This document shows positions 44,281-55,795 of a DNA stretch of 64,000 nucleotides, one piece after another. Source of the DNA: Cohnella sp. CFH 77786. GTDB lineage: Bacteria; Bacillota; Bacilli; Paenibacillales; Paenibacillaceae. The translations under genes and the position numbers were made by a program. The stretch's first letter is position 1. The number at the start of each line of letters is the position of its first letter. The stretch spans positions 1-64,000 of the forward strand of contig NZ_WJIB01000011.1 in NCBI RefSeq assembly GCF_019400745.1, in the 5' to 3' direction. The notes under the pieces were generated by a model. The model searched no databases. It worked only from the letters and a program-made list of their open reading frames with translations, and was not told the DNA's origin.

Positions 44281-44500
44281 GCTTAACGTGGGGCGCGGGT
44301 GTACCGGGGATGAGATAAGCTCGCGAGAGAAACTTAACGTAGGGGCGCGGGAGTGCCTGGGGATGAGATAAGCTCGCGAGAGGAGTTTAACGTGGGGCGC
44401 GGGTGTACCGGGGATAAGATAAGCTCGCGAGAGGAGCTTAACGTGGGGCGCGGGTGTACCGGGGATAAGATAAGCTCGCGAGAGAAACTTAATGTAGGAG
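44281..44500 (+). repeat. 51-bp tandem repeat array B (about 4.3 copies)
   Basis: TTAACG-marked units recur at 44283, 44334, 44387, 44438 and 44489 (steps of 51, 53, 51, 51). Each reads CTTAACG, a GGGGCGCGGG block, GGGGAT(A/G)AGATAAGCTCGCGAGAG. Compared with the reverse complement of array A without gaps, about 32 of 51 positions agree by eye, including GCTTAACG, TAAGCT and GCGA. The two arrays are therefore diverged members of one repeat family. Confidence 0.9.
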
Positions 44501-44823
44501 TAGAGAGGTACCAGGGGGCAGGAGAAACGGATACGAAGGATGTGTTTGGGGTAATGTGGAACGAACGCTATCCAGGGTAAAGGACTATTCTCGCTCCCGC
44601 GCCTTCGCTTGGACTACGCCCTCAAGCAGAACGAAATAAAATCGGGCGTTGAGCAGCGAGAGGGAGCTGGTTACGGTATTGGCGCTCCTGTTCATGCTCT
44701 CTTCATCTTGTGAAGCGGATTTTGTGACTCGTACTCATTTAAGTGGATAGATGTATCTGGTCTCGGTAGTCTCCGGTCTGGGTGCCTAAGAGGGGGCGGG
44801 TGCCGTGCAGTCAAGGCGATGAA

Positions 44824-45005
44824 AGGGAAAACTTCCCTCTATTTATGCGTATTGGCCACAAGCGTGTGATTAGAAGGAAAACCTCCCACTAATTCCGGCT
44901 ATATACCCTCAATTGAAGTTTTTCACCGATATTAGTGGGAGGTTTTCCCACTAAACATCCCAAATCCGAGAAATTATCTAAATTAATGGGGGGTTTTCCT
45001 TCTAA
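44824..45005. repeat. Dispersed inverted/direct repeat group with GGAGGTTTTCC core
   Basis: Four related blocks: GGGAAAACTTCCCTC at about 44826-44840, AGAAGGAAAACCTCCCACTA at 44872-44891, its inverse TTAGTGGGAGGTTTTCCCA at 44932-44950, and ATGGGGGGTTTTCCTTCT at 44986-45003. The second and third form a 17-bp near-perfect inverted repeat about 40 bp apart. The set looks like a non-coding mobile or structural element. Confidence 0.75.
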
Positions 45006-45397
45006 AGCTGAGAGGCGGGGCGAATCCGGCATACGGTTTCGAGAAACGGCCATATGCGGACGGTATCCCAACCAAGGTATGCTGTCGCAAAGACCTTTCT
45101 AGGAATTCATGATTTGGCGGAACGTGTTGCGGTACCCTCACCGTTTACACGCATAGCGGTTTAGGACGCCGTCAGGCGTTTTTCTTTTTGATAGAAGCGT
45201 ATACTGAGCACTTTTCAAGAAAGTGATTATATTTTTATTTTTCTGAAATTTGTAGCCATTTTGTCGTATTTGTTCATTTCCATTCAAACTCGAATTCGGT
45301 TCCATGAAGAAGAAGGGGACTTACGCAGACAAGATTCGGAAAGGAGAGACTTTGAGCGCTAACATTCAGGGAGAACGCTCCCGGAGAGAGGTGTACG

Positions 45398-48300
45398 ATG
45401 ATAAAGGCGGTATTGTGGCGCAAACCGGCGGTTCTGATTTTGATCCTCGCGCTTATATTCGGCTTGTCGCCCCTAAGTTTCAAGGAACGGGTCGCGCAAG
45501 CGGCGATCTGGCCTTACGGGACGGAATTGGTGGCTAACGGCAATTTCGAAAAAATTGTAAACGGTTTCCCCGTGAACTGGACACCTATGAATGCCGTACC
45601 GGAAGGCTCTTTGACGATGATAGAGGATAATTCCGCAGCAGCCTCCGGCATAAAAACATTAAAGATTTTCGATAACGGCGAGGGAGGAGCCCGCGAGGTC
45701 GGCGTGAAATCGGATCCGATCTCGATCGTCTACGGCCAAACGTACACGGCGAAGGTGAAGGCCAAAGTGAGTCTAGGAAGGGTCCATCTGTTGGTTCGAA
45801 CTTATGACTCAAACGGAAACCCGAGCACGCAGCAATATATTGCCGATTCCACATCGACCGCAGGCGTGTGGGAAACGTTGTCGGTTACCTTTTCCCCTCC
45901 GCAAAGTCACAGCGCGACCGCCGTCATTCACGTGTACGAAAGAACGACGACGGCGTACACCACGGCGACGATCGATGATGTCACGATGAGCCTTTCGGGC
46001 AATCTGGTGCCGAACGGGGGCTTCGAGATCGATCCCGGGCCGACCGACAACTTTCCGGTCGGCTGGCTTCCGATGGCCGAGGCGAAAAAATCCTTCGTAA
46101 CGACGGAGACCTCTTTGGCTAACGTCAGCGCCGGCAAACGGAGCGTGAAGTTCACCGATGACATCAACAATATTTCCGCGGTCGGTCAGATCGGCATTCA
46201 GACCGGTTTCATTTCCATTCGGCCCGGCGAAACATTCGACATTCAAGTAAAGGTTAAGGTTCCGCAAGGGAAAGTCGGGGTAATGGCCCGATCCTTCGAC
46301 AGCAACGGCAATTGGGTTCAGCACCTGGTCGAAACCCCATTCGAGTCATCCGACGAATGGCAGAAGATTTCGTTCTCGTATACGCCGAAAGCTCCGTATA
46401 CGTCTACCTTTCGCCTGATGATTTACGAGCGAAGCGAAATGAAGGCGACAACCGCTTACGTCGACGAAGTTTCCGTCACGAGCAGCGAGCTGCTCTTTAA
46501 CCCCAGCTTCGAGTCCGGAACGGGAACCGCAATCGAAGGATGGACCGTTGTCCCTGCCGGAGGCGTAACTTGGGTAACCGCCCAGACAGATCCGATCGAT
46601 CAAGGCAGCAAGGCGGTCAAATTCACGAATACAGCGTCGGCGCTGCAAAGCATTCCCGTCAGGCACGAACGCGGCTACGCCTTTACCGCATCGGTGAAGG
46701 CATACGTGACTTCAGGGAAGGCGAAACTGACCCTTCAATCCTTGAACTGGGCGGGAGCCCCCCTGCCGGATTCTGTCGCGACCGTTCAATCCGATACCGG
46801 ACAATCGGGCTGGCAAACCTTGAAGGTAACGCTAGCGCCGCCCAACTGGGCTGCGAAGGTAAGGGTCGTCCTTACCACCGACTCCGCTTCCGACACGGTG
46901 GTTTTCGATTCGGCCCAGCTGCGGTTCGGTTGGCCGATCACTTCGCCCGGGGATCAAACGATGCCATTCCGACCCGCCGATCGGGCGGCCTCCGAGCAGA
47001 ATCCGCCGGATTTCTCTTGGACCTATGTGGACGGAGCCGATCAGTACGAGCTTCAGATTGCTTCGGACGCTTCCTTCGCTACGATCGTTTACTCGAAGGA
47101 TGGGATTCCCGTCAATTTATTCAACCTCCCGAGCACATTAACCGCAGGCACGAGCTATTATTGGCGCGTGCGCTATCACTACCCGCAAGGCTGGTCGGCA
47201 TGGAGCGATACGCGGCAGTTCCGGATCAAGCAGGGCGCAGTCGCTTTTACGGTTCCCGATATCGAGACTTTGATAAACAGCGTACTGGACGTACGTCCAC
47301 GAATATTAACCACCCCGAGTACGCTGAATGTATTCAAAGTCTTGAAGGATAATGAAGGAAAGCCGATTTACGATTTTGCCAAATCCAGGGTGGACGACAT
47401 AATCGCAAGCCCATCCTCTCACCCCATTCAAGAGCCGTCAGCAGGGGACTCGGTCGCTGCGGTGAACGATGTCGTCCTCAGAGAGATGACGAACATTCTG
47501 TCCGGCGCGTTGGTGTACATGATTACGGACGACGCGCAATACAAAGTCTCGATACTCGATGTCACGAAACCGCGCCTCATGGCGATTGCCGGTTGGAACC
47601 CGAACGGTTCTACGAGCTATCAGACTGCGGACCAAGCGTCCCGTGATATCGCATTGCTCATGGCCGTCGCTTACGACTGGTTGAAGGTTCCAAGTAATGG
47701 AGCGTTCTCCGATACCGAAAGACAGACTCTGGTTTCGGCCATTCATGCGAGGACCAAAACGATCTACGACGACATTTTGGATGCCGCTTCCTCCGCATAC
47801 TTGTATAAAGATCCCTATCACTCCCACGGCTGGACGGCGGCCGGCTACGTTGCGATCATCGCGACGGCGATGATGCACGAGCCGAAAACCGTTAACGGCG
47901 TCGCCATGGCCGAGCATGCGAAAAAATGGTTCCGACAGGCGGTTCCCGTCCGAATCAACATGTATCCTCCGATCGGAGGAGAAGAGGGAGGCTGGGCGAC
48001 CGGGACCGGCTATTGGGAAGTTTCGCACCTGGCGGACAAACGAGTGGCGGATGTCCTGAAGGAGGCCACCCAAGTGAACTTATACCAAAAGGCGTTCTCC
48101 AGAAACGAACATAATATGGTGACTTATTTCATGCCGGTCGGGTCGCCCGGCGGTCAATTCGGGGACGGCTCGGAAAAACCGATGAAGCAAGAAACCGTCA
48201 ATCTGCTGAGACGTCAAGCGCAGGTGTACGACCCTAACCCGATTTCCCAGTGGGCCAAGTGGTCCGAGGCGGCAGCTCCGGTTTCCCTTGATCCTTACAA

Positions 48301-49903
48301 GTTGTTCAGTTACGGCTATGGCAAAAATTCCGTTCGGCCGCGGCCGCCGTTCGAGCTTCCTTCGGCCCGCTGGCAGAAGGACGTCGGCTGGGTGGCCATG
48401 CATTCCAGCCTGTACGATCCCGAGCGGATCTCGTTGTACTTCAAATCCAGCGGATACGGCAGCTACAATCATAGCCATGCCGACCAGAACAGCTTCACGA
48501 TCAATGCCTTCGGCGAAAAACTGGCGATCGACGCCGGATATTTCGACGGATACGAGACTCCATTTCACAATCAATACTACCGGACGACACTGGCCCACAA
48601 TGCCATCACGTACGTCGACAATACAACAGGCCAGAAAATAGGCCAGAAAATCAACCATATGAAAGCGTCCGGACGTATCGCCGGGTTCGCGTCCATCGGA
48701 GCGTTCGATGGAACCGTAGGTGACGCGACGCAGGCGTACAACCAGGATTCCGCGCTCCCGGGCTTGGACTTGGCTAGACGGGGGATCATCTACGTCAAAC
48801 CGAACGCCTTCGTCGTCATCGACAAGCTCGATGCCAAAGGAGCGGCCAGCGTACCATTCGAGTACTTGCTTCATTCGGACAGCTACAGCAGCATAATGAT
48901 CGATGGGCATAAGCAAGAAGCGACGATCCGGAAGAATCAAGCGGCCATGAAAGTCCAAATTCAATATCCTGCTGTCTTAAACGCAACAAAAGACGACAAA
49001 TTCAGGACGGTGTCGGACACGGAGATTTCGCCTAATCCGGACCCGTCAACGCCAATGCCATTGCAGTGGCACGCCAAGTTTACGTTCCCATCCGCTCAGG
49101 AGCAGACGATTATCTCCACCTACCAGCCGTATCGGCAATCGACGCCTTCTGCGATTACGACTCAAACGGATACGAATAAGACTTATCAGAGCCTTGCTTT
49201 CGCCGATGGGACTATGGTCTATGTGCGCTTGGCGGGCAGCGGTCTCGTCACGGTGAACAGCAACTTCAAATTCGACGGCATGGCCGCCGTCGTCCGCGGG
49301 AGCGACGTCCTGCTCCTGGACGGAGTTCGTCTGGAGAAAAACGGAGTTACCTTGATTCAATCGATGGATCATATCCCTGCGACCATCGCGCTCAGCGGAT
49401 CGGAGGTCTCCATCTCCGGCGATACGCCCGAGCTGGGGGTCCAAGTCAACACCGCGGCAACGAAACTCTATGACGAGACGTACGCCAAAGTAACTTCCGG
49501 CGGAACGGCGGCGGCTGGCATGGGCGCGAGAGGCGTTTATTGGACCAAGACCGGCAACGTGATGACCATCCAGTCGGAATCGGGCCGCCGATTCATGCTC
49601 CGTGGCGCCAACGACCCAGCGCCGACGGCGCCGGGCTCACAGGGTACCGTGAACCTCACCGTCAAACTGAACAACACGGTAATTGACACGTATTCGTTGG
49701 CGGGTCATGGTACCTATGCCGGCGGTACGGCCAGCTATGGCCAATTAACCGGCTTGCAGGCAGGCACCTACACCATCGTCAGCGCGCCTGCAGGGCTTAA
49801 ATTCGAAAAAGGAGGAGCGGCGACACCAGGGTTGAAGACGCTCGGCGCATCACCCTGGGTCATCTTGGACGGAGGCGGCGGAACGCTCGAATTGACGAAC
49901 TGA
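45398..49903 (+). CDS. Secreted heparinase II/III-type polysaccharide lyase (1501 aa)
   Basis: The signal peptide ends near residue 36 (VAQAA). Three carbohydrate-binding-like beta-sandwiches follow, each opening with a GNFE/GGFE/PSFE segment (about 45-200, 203-360, 365-510). Next come a DUF4962 fibronectin-like domain (NPPDFSWTYVDGADQYELQI, about 535), an alpha/alpha toroid (about 630-980, with a YHSHGWTAAGY motif near 806) and the heparinase II/III beta domain ([19 protein letters not shown], about 1019). A small C-terminal beta domain ends it. It should cut uronic-acid polysaccharides outside the cell by beta-elimination. SD GAGAGGTG precedes ATG 45398. It is a paralogue of the next gene. 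Confidence 0.87.
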   Translation: MIKAVLWRKPAVLILILALIFGLSPLSFKERVAQAAIWPYGTELVANGNFEKIVNGFPVNWTPMNAVPEGSLTMIEDNSAAASGIKTLKIFDNGEGGAREVGVKSDPISIVYGQTYTAKVKAKVSLGRVHLLVRTYDSNGNPSTQQYIADSTSTAGVWETLSVTFSPPQSHSATAVIHVYERTTTAYTTATIDDVTMSLSGNLVPNGGFEIDPGPTDNFPVGWLPMAEAKKSFVTTETSLANVSAGKRSVKFTDDINNISAVGQIGIQTGFISIRPGETFDIQVKVKVPQGKVGVMARSFDSNGNWVQHLVETPFESSDEWQKISFSYTPKAPYTSTFRLMIYERSEMKATTAYVDEVSVTSSELLFNPSFESGTGTAIEGWTVVPAGGVTWVTAQTDPIDQGSKAVKFTNTASALQSIPVRHERGYAFTASVKAYVTSGKAKLTLQSLNWAGAPLPDSVATVQSDTGQSGWQTLKVTLAPPNWAAKVRVVLTTDSASDTVVFDSAQLRFGWPITSPGDQTMPFRPADRAASEQNPPDFSWTYVDGADQYELQIASDASFATIVYSKDGIPVNLFNLPSTLTAGTSYYWRVRYHYPQGWSAWSDTRQFRIKQGAVAFTVPDIETLINSVLDVRPRILTTPSTLNVFKVLKDNEGKPIYDFAKSRVDDIIASPSSHPIQEPSAGDSVAAVNDVVLREMTNILSGALVYMITDDAQYKVSILDVTKPRLMAIAGWNPNGSTSYQTADQASRDIALLMAVAYDWLKVPSNGAFSDTERQTLVSAIHARTKTIYDDILDAASSAYLYKDPYHSHGWTAAGYVAIIATAMMHEPKTVNGVAMAEHAKKWFRQAVPVRINMYPPIGGEEGGWATGTGYWEVSHLADKRVADVLKEATQVNLYQKAFSRNEHNMVTYFMPVGSPGGQFGDGSEKPMKQETVNLLRRQAQVYDPNPISQWAKWSEAAAPVSLDPYKLFSYGYGKNSVRPRPPFELPSARWQKDVGWVAMHSSLYDPERISLYFKSSGYGSYNHSHADQNSFTINAFGEKLAIDAGYFDGYETPFHNQYYRTTLAHNAITYVDNTTGQKIGQKINHMKASGRIAGFASIGAFDGTVGDATQAYNQDSALPGLDLARRGIIYVKPNAFVVIDKLDAKGAASVPFEYLLHSDSYSSIMIDGHKQEATIRKNQAAMKVQIQYPAVLNATKDDKFRTVSDTEISPNPDPSTPMPLQWHAKFTFPSAQEQTIISTYQPYRQSTPSAITTQTDTNKTYQSLAFADGTMVYVRLAGSGLVTVNSNFKFDGMAAVVRGSDVLLLDGVRLEKNGVTLIQSMDHIPATIALSGSEVSISGDTPELGVQVNTAATKLYDETYAKVTSGGTAAAGMGARGVYWTKTGNVMTIQSESGRRFMLRGANDPAPTAPGSQGTVNLTVKLNNTVIDTYSLAGHGTYAGGTASYGQLTGLQAGTYTIVSAPAGLKFEKGGAATPGLKTLGASPWVILDGGGGTLELTN

Positions 49904-49943
49904 TCCAAGATGCCGCAGCAGCAGTGAAGCTTCGGCAATAAAG

Positions 49944-49986
49944 AATCGCCTTTCCGCTTGCTAAGCACGCAAGCTGAAGGGCGATT
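49944..49986 (+). terminator. Long hairpin after first lyase gene
   Basis: AATCGCC pairs with GGCGATT, and inside it GCTTGC pairs with GCAAGC. The T tail is weak (ATGGTTT), so termination may be partial. Confidence 0.6.
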
Positions 49987-50036
49987 ATGGTTTCGGGCTA
50001 CTCCTTACATTGCAGCGCATGGAATATGCATTCCTA

Positions 50037-50202
50037 GTCGTTTTTGCGAAAGTTGATATTAATATCCGAAAATCGCAAGGGAGTTTCAATCGAATCATTT
50101 GTGCTGATTTCCCGTATTCTCGGGATGCCTTATGATGAGGGCGTTTCCAGGCGTCGCGTTTTTGTAAGCGGATTCATTTTCGATGAAAAAAGGAGCTGGT
50201 CG
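50037..50202 (+). promoter_or_regulatory. Promoter and structured leader, copy 1
   Basis: The region is homologous to 55796-55940. The first 50 bp agree at about 36 positions without gaps (GNCGTTTT, CGAAA, -10-like TATTAA at 50057-50062, CGCAA-GGAGTT). The leader then holds AATCA/TGATT (about 50096-50112), CCCG-TATTCT-CGGG and GCCT-TATGATGA-GGGC, whose loop TATGAT is kept in copy 2. A cre site follows at 50162. The -35 region is not consensus, suggesting an activator. Confidence 0.65.
50162..50177 (+). promoter_or_regulatory. CcpA cre site (leader copy 1)
   Basis: TTGTAAGCGGATTCAT fits the cre consensus WTGNAANCGNWNNCWW at every position. It lies about 100 nt downstream of the -10 box, where CcpA would block elongation. 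Confidence 0.65.
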
Positions 50203-53200
50203 ATGGTGTGGGTGGACAGGAAAACGAATGCGAAAACGCGTAAAAGTTTGATCTGGGTAATGGCGGTGGTGCTGGCGTTCGGATGTTTCGGCGGGTTGCC
50301 CTTCTCCCGGCTTCCCGCGGCCCACGCCGCGCCGGCATGGCCGGCCTCATCGCTCACGGGACTGAATATTCCGTTCGGGCCGGCAGACGGGCTCGTCACG
50401 ACGCAAAACCCGCCCGATTTCCACTGGCCGGCGATCGCCGGAGCGGATCAATACGATCTTCAAGTCAGCCGCAGCAGCACCGTGACCGACGTCGTCTATG
50501 AGAACGATTCGTTGACCGCGAACTATTACAACTTTCCCCATGTGTTCGATGCCGGCACCTGGTACTGGCGCGTGAAGTATCACAAGTCCGCGGAGGGCTG
50601 GTCGGAGTGGAGCGCCGTCCGGAAATTCCGCATCGAGGAGCAGAACGTTCCGTTCCCCGTTCCTCCCGTCGAAGACATCATGGGCAGCATCAGCTCGGCC
50701 CATCCGCGGATCTGGACGACGTCCGATACGCTCGACGATTTCCAGGGTCTGGCCCAGACGACGGGGAGGACGATTTACGAATCCAAACTGGCGTCGGTTA
50801 CGGCGAACTTGAACGCCGCGCTGCCGCCCGAGCCCGACTTTCCCTATGACCCTTCGCATCCTCGCGATAAAGAATACATGGACGCGCTGACCAAACTGCG
50901 CGCGGAATCCGACCGTGCCGTCAACATGATGGCGGACGCCGCCTTCCTGTATCTCGTGACGGGCAAGGAGAAATACGGTAGAGAGGCGAGAAGACGCCTG
51001 AACAGCATCGCCGCCTGGAATCCGGACGGCGATACGGGTTACGTGATCAACGATCAGGTCCACCGCTACATTGCGCTCAGGTCCGCCATGGCCTACGACT
51101 GGATTTACGATTTCCCCGAGCTGACGGATGGAGAAAAAACGTCGATCCGAAACATGATCGTGTCCCGAACGAACACGATGGTGACGGATCTGACCAGCGC
51201 GCATAAGATCTGGGAAAATCCTTACGACTCGCACGGTTGGACCAATTTCGGGTACATCGGCATCATCGCGATCGCGCTGCTTCACGACGCGCCCGCTGCC
51301 GAGAATTGGTTCCGCTCCATCGTTCCCGCCTATATCAACATCATGCCTCCCTGGGGCGGAGAGGATGGCGGCTGGTCGCAGGGAACGGGGTATTGGCAAT
51401 GGTCCTCCTTGTTCGGCAAGGAGTTTACCGATGTTCTGCTGAGCGCCAGCGGCTTTAACCTATACGATAAAGCCTACTCGCGCAACGAAGGATCGTTCCC
51501 GCTCTATATGTTCCCACACGGGAGTCCGGGCGGCGCGTTCGGGGACGGAAGCGAAGATTCTCCCGGCCGTCCCAGCGTGTCCATTTATAACCGCTTGGCC
51601 CAGATGTACGGCGATCCCAGGTTCAAATGGGCGGCCGAAGCGATCGGATCGGGGCCGGGCGACGAGCCGGCTAATTACTTCTACGGAGACGCCGGCCTTG
51701 CCGTCCGGCCGCCGGTGGACTTGCCGGACAGCCGGTGGTTCCGGGATACGGGAATGGTCGCCATGCATTCCAAGCTGTACGATCCCGACCGCGTCTCCCT
51801 GTATTTCAAGTCCAGTCCGTACGGCAGCTTCAACCACAGCCACGCGGACCAGAACAGCTTCGTCGTCAAAGCGTTCGGCGAGTCGCTTGCCGTCGAGAGC
51901 GGGTTCTATGATGAATATTTCACGGATCACGATAAGTTTTACGGCAAGCAAACGTTCGCCTCCAACGCGATTACGTTCGACGGGAAGCAGGGGCAGCCGA
52001 TCAACAACATCGACGCGGACGGCCGGATCACCGGGTTCGTCACGCATCCCGATTTCGACGCGACGAGCGGCGACGCTTCTGCCGCCTACATGGGCGCGTT
52101 GACGCGAGCCGACCGGAAAATCATTTACGTGCGGCCGCAGGTGTTCGTGGTGATCGACCAGCTGGCTTCGGCGAATCCGGCGGGCTCGGAATTCGAATGG
52201 CGGCTGCACGCGGATAACGAGCTGGATCTCGACGGGGACAATGCGGGCGCGACGATCCTGAAGGGGGACGCGGCCTTGAAGGTACGGCTCCATTCTCCGG
52301 CAGGACTGCGGACAACCTATGAGGACAAGTTTCTCGATCAGAACGGAATCGAACGGCCGCCCGGCGGCAAATTTGCAGGCAAAGCGCAGAAGCATGCGGC
52401 TTTCATCACGCCCAAGACGACGGCAACGACGATCGTGTCGACGATGGAAGCTTACAAGCGGGACGGCGTTCCCCAGCAAGCGGCGGCGGAAAACCACGGC
52501 GACTACATGAAACTCCCGTTTGCGGACGGTTCCGTCGTGTATGTCCGGATGGGAACGAGCGGAGTCGTCAACGCGGATGGTCTTACGTTCGACGGAGCGG
52601 CCGTGGCCGTTAAGGGAGATACGGTGCTGCTCGTGGACGGCAAGAAGGTCGTGAAGGAAGGCGTCACGCTGATCGATAGCAGCCAGACCGCGACGATCGT
52701 ATACGGCAAAGACCGGCTCTCGGTGTCGAGCCAAGCGGATACGGAGGTAGCCGTCCATGCGCCGGGGCTGACGCGGGTGCGCGAGGACGACAGCGGCGCG
52801 GACATCCCGCAAGGCGGAACGGCCGCAGAAGCGATGGCGTCGCGCGGCGCGTATTGGACCGTTACGGGTGACACGCTTAACCTTCAAGTGGAGCAAGGCC
52901 AGCGAGCCTTCAAGTTGAATAACGCCCCGGTGCCGGAGCCGATGGGACCCGTCACCCTGCAAACCGAAATCGACGGGGTTCCCGGAACGATCACGCTGCA
53001 GCGGCATAGCGACACGGAGGGCAACCCCGTCGCCTGGGGCAAGCTCGGCAACGCATCCGGCCTGTACCAGGTGCTGGAAGCGCCGCCCGGATTTCTGTTC
53101 GCGACCCATGGGAAACCGGACAGTGTCTACCTCGAAGCCGACGCCCCCATCCTTCTGCAAGGAGCTCCCGGCATCGTGAAGCTGAGGAAGATGGGCGCGG

Positions 53201-55788
53201 ACACTCCTTCGCAAACGGTGCTGTGGGAAAATCCGGACGAGATGAGGGAAACGACGCCGACCGTTTGGCAGGAAGCGGAAGCTTACACGGCATCGGGTGA
53301 TCAATCGTTTACCGTCTATACGACCCGGAAGTTCCTGTCGGGAGGCGCCGGCATCGCGAACTGGGTGACCGAAGGATCTTGGGGCAAGTGGCAAATCAAC
53401 GTTCCGAAGGCGGGAACCTACGATCTCGTGTTGAAATACGTATCGGGTTGGGGACTGCCTCAAGGGGAGCTGACCAGCCGGCTCGCCATGATCGGCGACA
53501 AGCCCTATTACTTCGAGACGCCGACGACCGTCGATTGGGGTACGGTTCCCGAAAATTGGCGAGGGATTCGGGTGAAAACCGGCCAGCAGCTGAACGCGGG
53601 TCCGATCGATATTACGTTATGGACGGCTCTAGGCCCGATGAATATGGACTGGATCGGCCTCATCGAGGTGAAGGATGACGAGGTGTTGCCGAGCATTCCC
53701 GGCAATGTGCAGCTCGTTGGCCAGACGGATACGACCGCAACGATCTCTTGGACGGCTTCGACGGACAATGTTGAGGTGAAGGAATACGCCGTTTATGTGA
53801 ATGGCGTACAGAATACGGTTGTGCCAAGCGGCAGCCTGACCGCGACGGTCACCGGCTTGACGACCGGACAGACGTATGCCATCACCTTAAGGGCGGTGGA
53901 TTCGAGCGGCAACCGTTCGCAGGCCAGTGCGGCCGTAAGCGTGACGATGCGGGACGTGACGGCGCCCGTGTGGGGCGACGCGGTTTCGGTCCGGATCGTC
54001 CATCTGTTTCCCAAAATCGCGAAGCTGACGTGGGACTCCGCAACCGATAATTCCGGAACGGCAGCCGTCTATAAACTGTATCGGTCGGATCAACCGGGCC
54101 AAGCGGTCGAAGTGTCTGGCAATGCCTACGACGTAACGGGGCTGACGCCGGGTGCGACTTATGCGTTCAAAGTGGAGGCCAAGGATGCTCTCGGCAACGA
54201 ATCGACGGACGGTCCGACCCTGACGCTAACCATGCCGTCCGCCGGCATCGCCGGCGAGTATTACGAGACGTTCGATAATTGGCCGAAGGAAGCGGCAAAC
54301 GGAGACGGTTGGTCGTTCACCCGGAATTTCGGTACGATCGTCGAGACCGTGCCGCTGCCGGATCCGGCGAGCAGAGCGTTGAAGGTACTGGACAATTACG
54401 CCGATCCGAGCAACGAGTGGGCGGTCAGTCCGATCGTACAGAAAACCACCGCGCCTCTAAGCGGCAAAGTGACGTTCGAGACCCGATTCATCGCGAACAA
54501 GGTCGGTTTCTTCGAGCTCATGATCGGCGGCGCCGGAACGGATCTGATCCGTTTCACGGCTTACTCCGACGGAACGTTCGGCTATTGGAGGAATAATACG
54601 CCGATGAGAATTCCGAACCCCGGCGCCAAGCTTCCGACCGATCAGTGGATGACGCTTCGCTTCGATGCGGATATGGACGCGAAAAGGTACGACATTACCA
54701 TGCAGACGGATGCTTTCAAGAACCTCGCCGGAGAGGCGGACTTCCCCGGAAATTTGGATAAGACGGCCGGCATCTACAAGATCAGCGGACTGAAGTTTTA
54801 CAATGACAACGAGAGCGTCTCCACGCTGAATTCGTTCGTCTTCCGGCCGAGCCGCTACACGGGCCAATACCTCTTCGACTACGTGACCATGTACAAGACC
54901 AATATCGATGCCGTCGCCCCGACGACGACGGACAATGCACCGGCGGGCTGGGTCGGCGAGGATGTCACGGTAACGCTCACCCCCAGCGATAACGAAGGCG
55001 GTTCCGGCGTCGCTGCCACCTATTACAAGGTAGACGGAGGTCCGCAGCAAACCGGCACATCCGTGAACCTGACGTTGGAAGGCGTACACACGCTGACCTA
55101 TTGGAGTACGGACCGGGCAGGGAACAAGGAAGCCGAACGCACGGTCGCCGTCAAGGTGGATAAGACTTCTCCGGTTACCGTTGCCTTTTTGAATCCCGGT
55201 GAACCGAACGGCGGCAACGGCTGGTATACGTCGGACGTAACGCTAAGCTTGTCGGCAAGCGACGACGGCGGCTCCGGCGCGGCGAAAACCGAGTACCGGG
55301 TGAACGAGGGGGACTGGATTCCCTACACCGGTTCCATTCCCTCGTTCGGCGGCGGGATCTACAAAGTCGATTACCGCAGCACGGATGTAACGGGCCATAC
55401 GGAAGAGATTCATTCCACCGAATTCAAAATCGACAAAACGGCTCCGACGCTCACCGTCGAATTGGATCCAACGTCGATCTGGCCGCCAAATGGCCAAATG
55501 GTAACCGTGCATGCCGCGTTGCAATCGAAGGATGAAGGTTCCGGCGTGGCGTCCGTGGTTCTGACATCCATTACGAGCAATGAGCCGGACAGCGAACAGC
55601 ACGATATCCAAGCCGATATCGGTACGGAGGCCGCTTCCTTCGGTTTGCGGGCCGAAAGATCGGGCGAAGGAACGGGACGAATTTACACGGTAACTTATAC
55701 GGCTACGGATAAAGCAGGCAACCAAACGATCCTTTCCGCAACCGTCGAGGTGCCTCACGATCCGTCAGGCCAGCAGGATCCGGCATAA
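50203..55788 (+). CDS. Secreted multidomain heparinase II/III-type lyase (1861 aa)
   Basis: The signal peptide ends near 43 (PAAHAAPAW). A DUF4962 domain ([20 protein letters not shown], about 66), an alpha/alpha toroid and the heparinase II/III beta domain ([19 protein letters not shown], about 541) form the catalytic core, paralogous to the preceding protein. The C-terminal half adds a CBM6/35-like module (about 1020-1155), two fibronectin III domains (about 1163-1345), a lectin-like sandwich (about 1350-1560) and two OmpL47-type Ig-like domains plus one more Ig-like end. ATG 50203 has AGGAG seven bases upstream. It probably stays attached to, or clings to, polysaccharide while cleaving it. 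Confidence 0.88.
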   Translation: MVWVDRKTNAKTRKSLIWVMAVVLAFGCFGGLPFSRLPAAHAAPAWPASSLTGLNIPFGPADGLVTTQNPPDFHWPAIAGADQYDLQVSRSSTVTDVVYENDSLTANYYNFPHVFDAGTWYWRVKYHKSAEGWSEWSAVRKFRIEEQNVPFPVPPVEDIMGSISSAHPRIWTTSDTLDDFQGLAQTTGRTIYESKLASVTANLNAALPPEPDFPYDPSHPRDKEYMDALTKLRAESDRAVNMMADAAFLYLVTGKEKYGREARRRLNSIAAWNPDGDTGYVINDQVHRYIALRSAMAYDWIYDFPELTDGEKTSIRNMIVSRTNTMVTDLTSAHKIWENPYDSHGWTNFGYIGIIAIALLHDAPAAENWFRSIVPAYINIMPPWGGEDGGWSQGTGYWQWSSLFGKEFTDVLLSASGFNLYDKAYSRNEGSFPLYMFPHGSPGGAFGDGSEDSPGRPSVSIYNRLAQMYGDPRFKWAAEAIGSGPGDEPANYFYGDAGLAVRPPVDLPDSRWFRDTGMVAMHSKLYDPDRVSLYFKSSPYGSFNHSHADQNSFVVKAFGESLAVESGFYDEYFTDHDKFYGKQTFASNAITFDGKQGQPINNIDADGRITGFVTHPDFDATSGDASAAYMGALTRADRKIIYVRPQVFVVIDQLASANPAGSEFEWRLHADNELDLDGDNAGATILKGDAALKVRLHSPAGLRTTYEDKFLDQNGIERPPGGKFAGKAQKHAAFITPKTTATTIVSTMEAYKRDGVPQQAAAENHGDYMKLPFADGSVVYVRMGTSGVVNADGLTFDGAAVAVKGDTVLLVDGKKVVKEGVTLIDSSQTATIVYGKDRLSVSSQADTEVAVHAPGLTRVREDDSGADIPQGGTAAEAMASRGAYWTVTGDTLNLQVEQGQRAFKLNNAPVPEPMGPVTLQTEIDGVPGTITLQRHSDTEGNPVAWGKLGNASGLYQVLEAPPGFLFATHGKPDSVYLEADAPILLQGAPGIVKLRKMGADTPSQTVLWENPDEMRETTPTVWQEAEAYTASGDQSFTVYTTRKFLSGGAGIANWVTEGSWGKWQINVPKAGTYDLVLKYVSGWGLPQGELTSRLAMIGDKPYYFETPTTVDWGTVPENWRGIRVKTGQQLNAGPIDITLWTALGPMNMDWIGLIEVKDDEVLPSIPGNVQLVGQTDTTATISWTASTDNVEVKEYAVYVNGVQNTVVPSGSLTATVTGLTTGQTYAITLRAVDSSGNRSQASAAVSVTMRDVTAPVWGDAVSVRIVHLFPKIAKLTWDSATDNSGTAAVYKLYRSDQPGQAVEVSGNAYDVTGLTPGATYAFKVEAKDALGNESTDGPTLTLTMPSAGIAGEYYETFDNWPKEAANGDGWSFTRNFGTIVETVPLPDPASRALKVLDNYADPSNEWAVSPIVQKTTAPLSGKVTFETRFIANKVGFFELMIGGAGTDLIRFTAYSDGTFGYWRNNTPMRIPNPGAKLPTDQWMTLRFDADMDAKRYDITMQTDAFKNLAGEADFPGNLDKTAGIYKISGLKFYNDNESVSTLNSFVFRPSRYTGQYLFDYVTMYKTNIDAVAPTTTDNAPAGWVGEDVTVTLTPSDNEGGSGVAATYYKVDGGPQQTGTSVNLTLEGVHTLTYWSTDRAGNKEAERTVAVKVDKTSPVTVAFLNPGEPNGGNGWYTSDVTLSLSASDDGGSGAAKTEYRVNEGDWIPYTGSIPSFGGGIYKVDYRSTDVTGHTEEIHSTEFKIDKTAPTLTVELDPTSIWPPNGQMVTVHAALQSKDEGSGVASVVLTSITSNEPDSEQHDIQADIGTEAASFGLRAERSGEGTGRIYTVTYTATDKAGNQTILSATVEVPHDPSGQQDPA

Positions 55789-55795
55789 TACGATA

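Larger units (their letters stand above)
44116..45397. other. Long repeat-rich intergenic region
   Basis: There is no convincing gene in about 1.3 kb. The stretch 44118-44225 carries a 30-codon sense-looking tail (FEHPEFINICYSFLIDLDQT) without a start, perhaps a gene remnant. Two repeat groups follow (listed separately). The last 200 bp before 45398 are AT-rich and should hold the lyase promoter. TTTTGTCGTATTTGTTCATT at 45260-45279 is a candidate activator site but is unproven. Confidence 0.6.

Noticed and set aside
17741..44500. 51-bp arrays considered as CRISPR
   Set aside because: No alternation of constant repeats with unique spacers; the whole unit is repeated, and no cas genes are present.
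45354..45370. TTTGAGCGCTAACATT upstream of the first lyase considered as a cre site
   Set aside because: The spacing of the conserved bases is two short of the cre consensus, unlike the good matches at 50162 and 55922.
51460..53463. A 667-codon antisense ORF within the second lyase gene
   Set aside because: Arg-rich, low-sense product and complete overlap with a well-supported gene.
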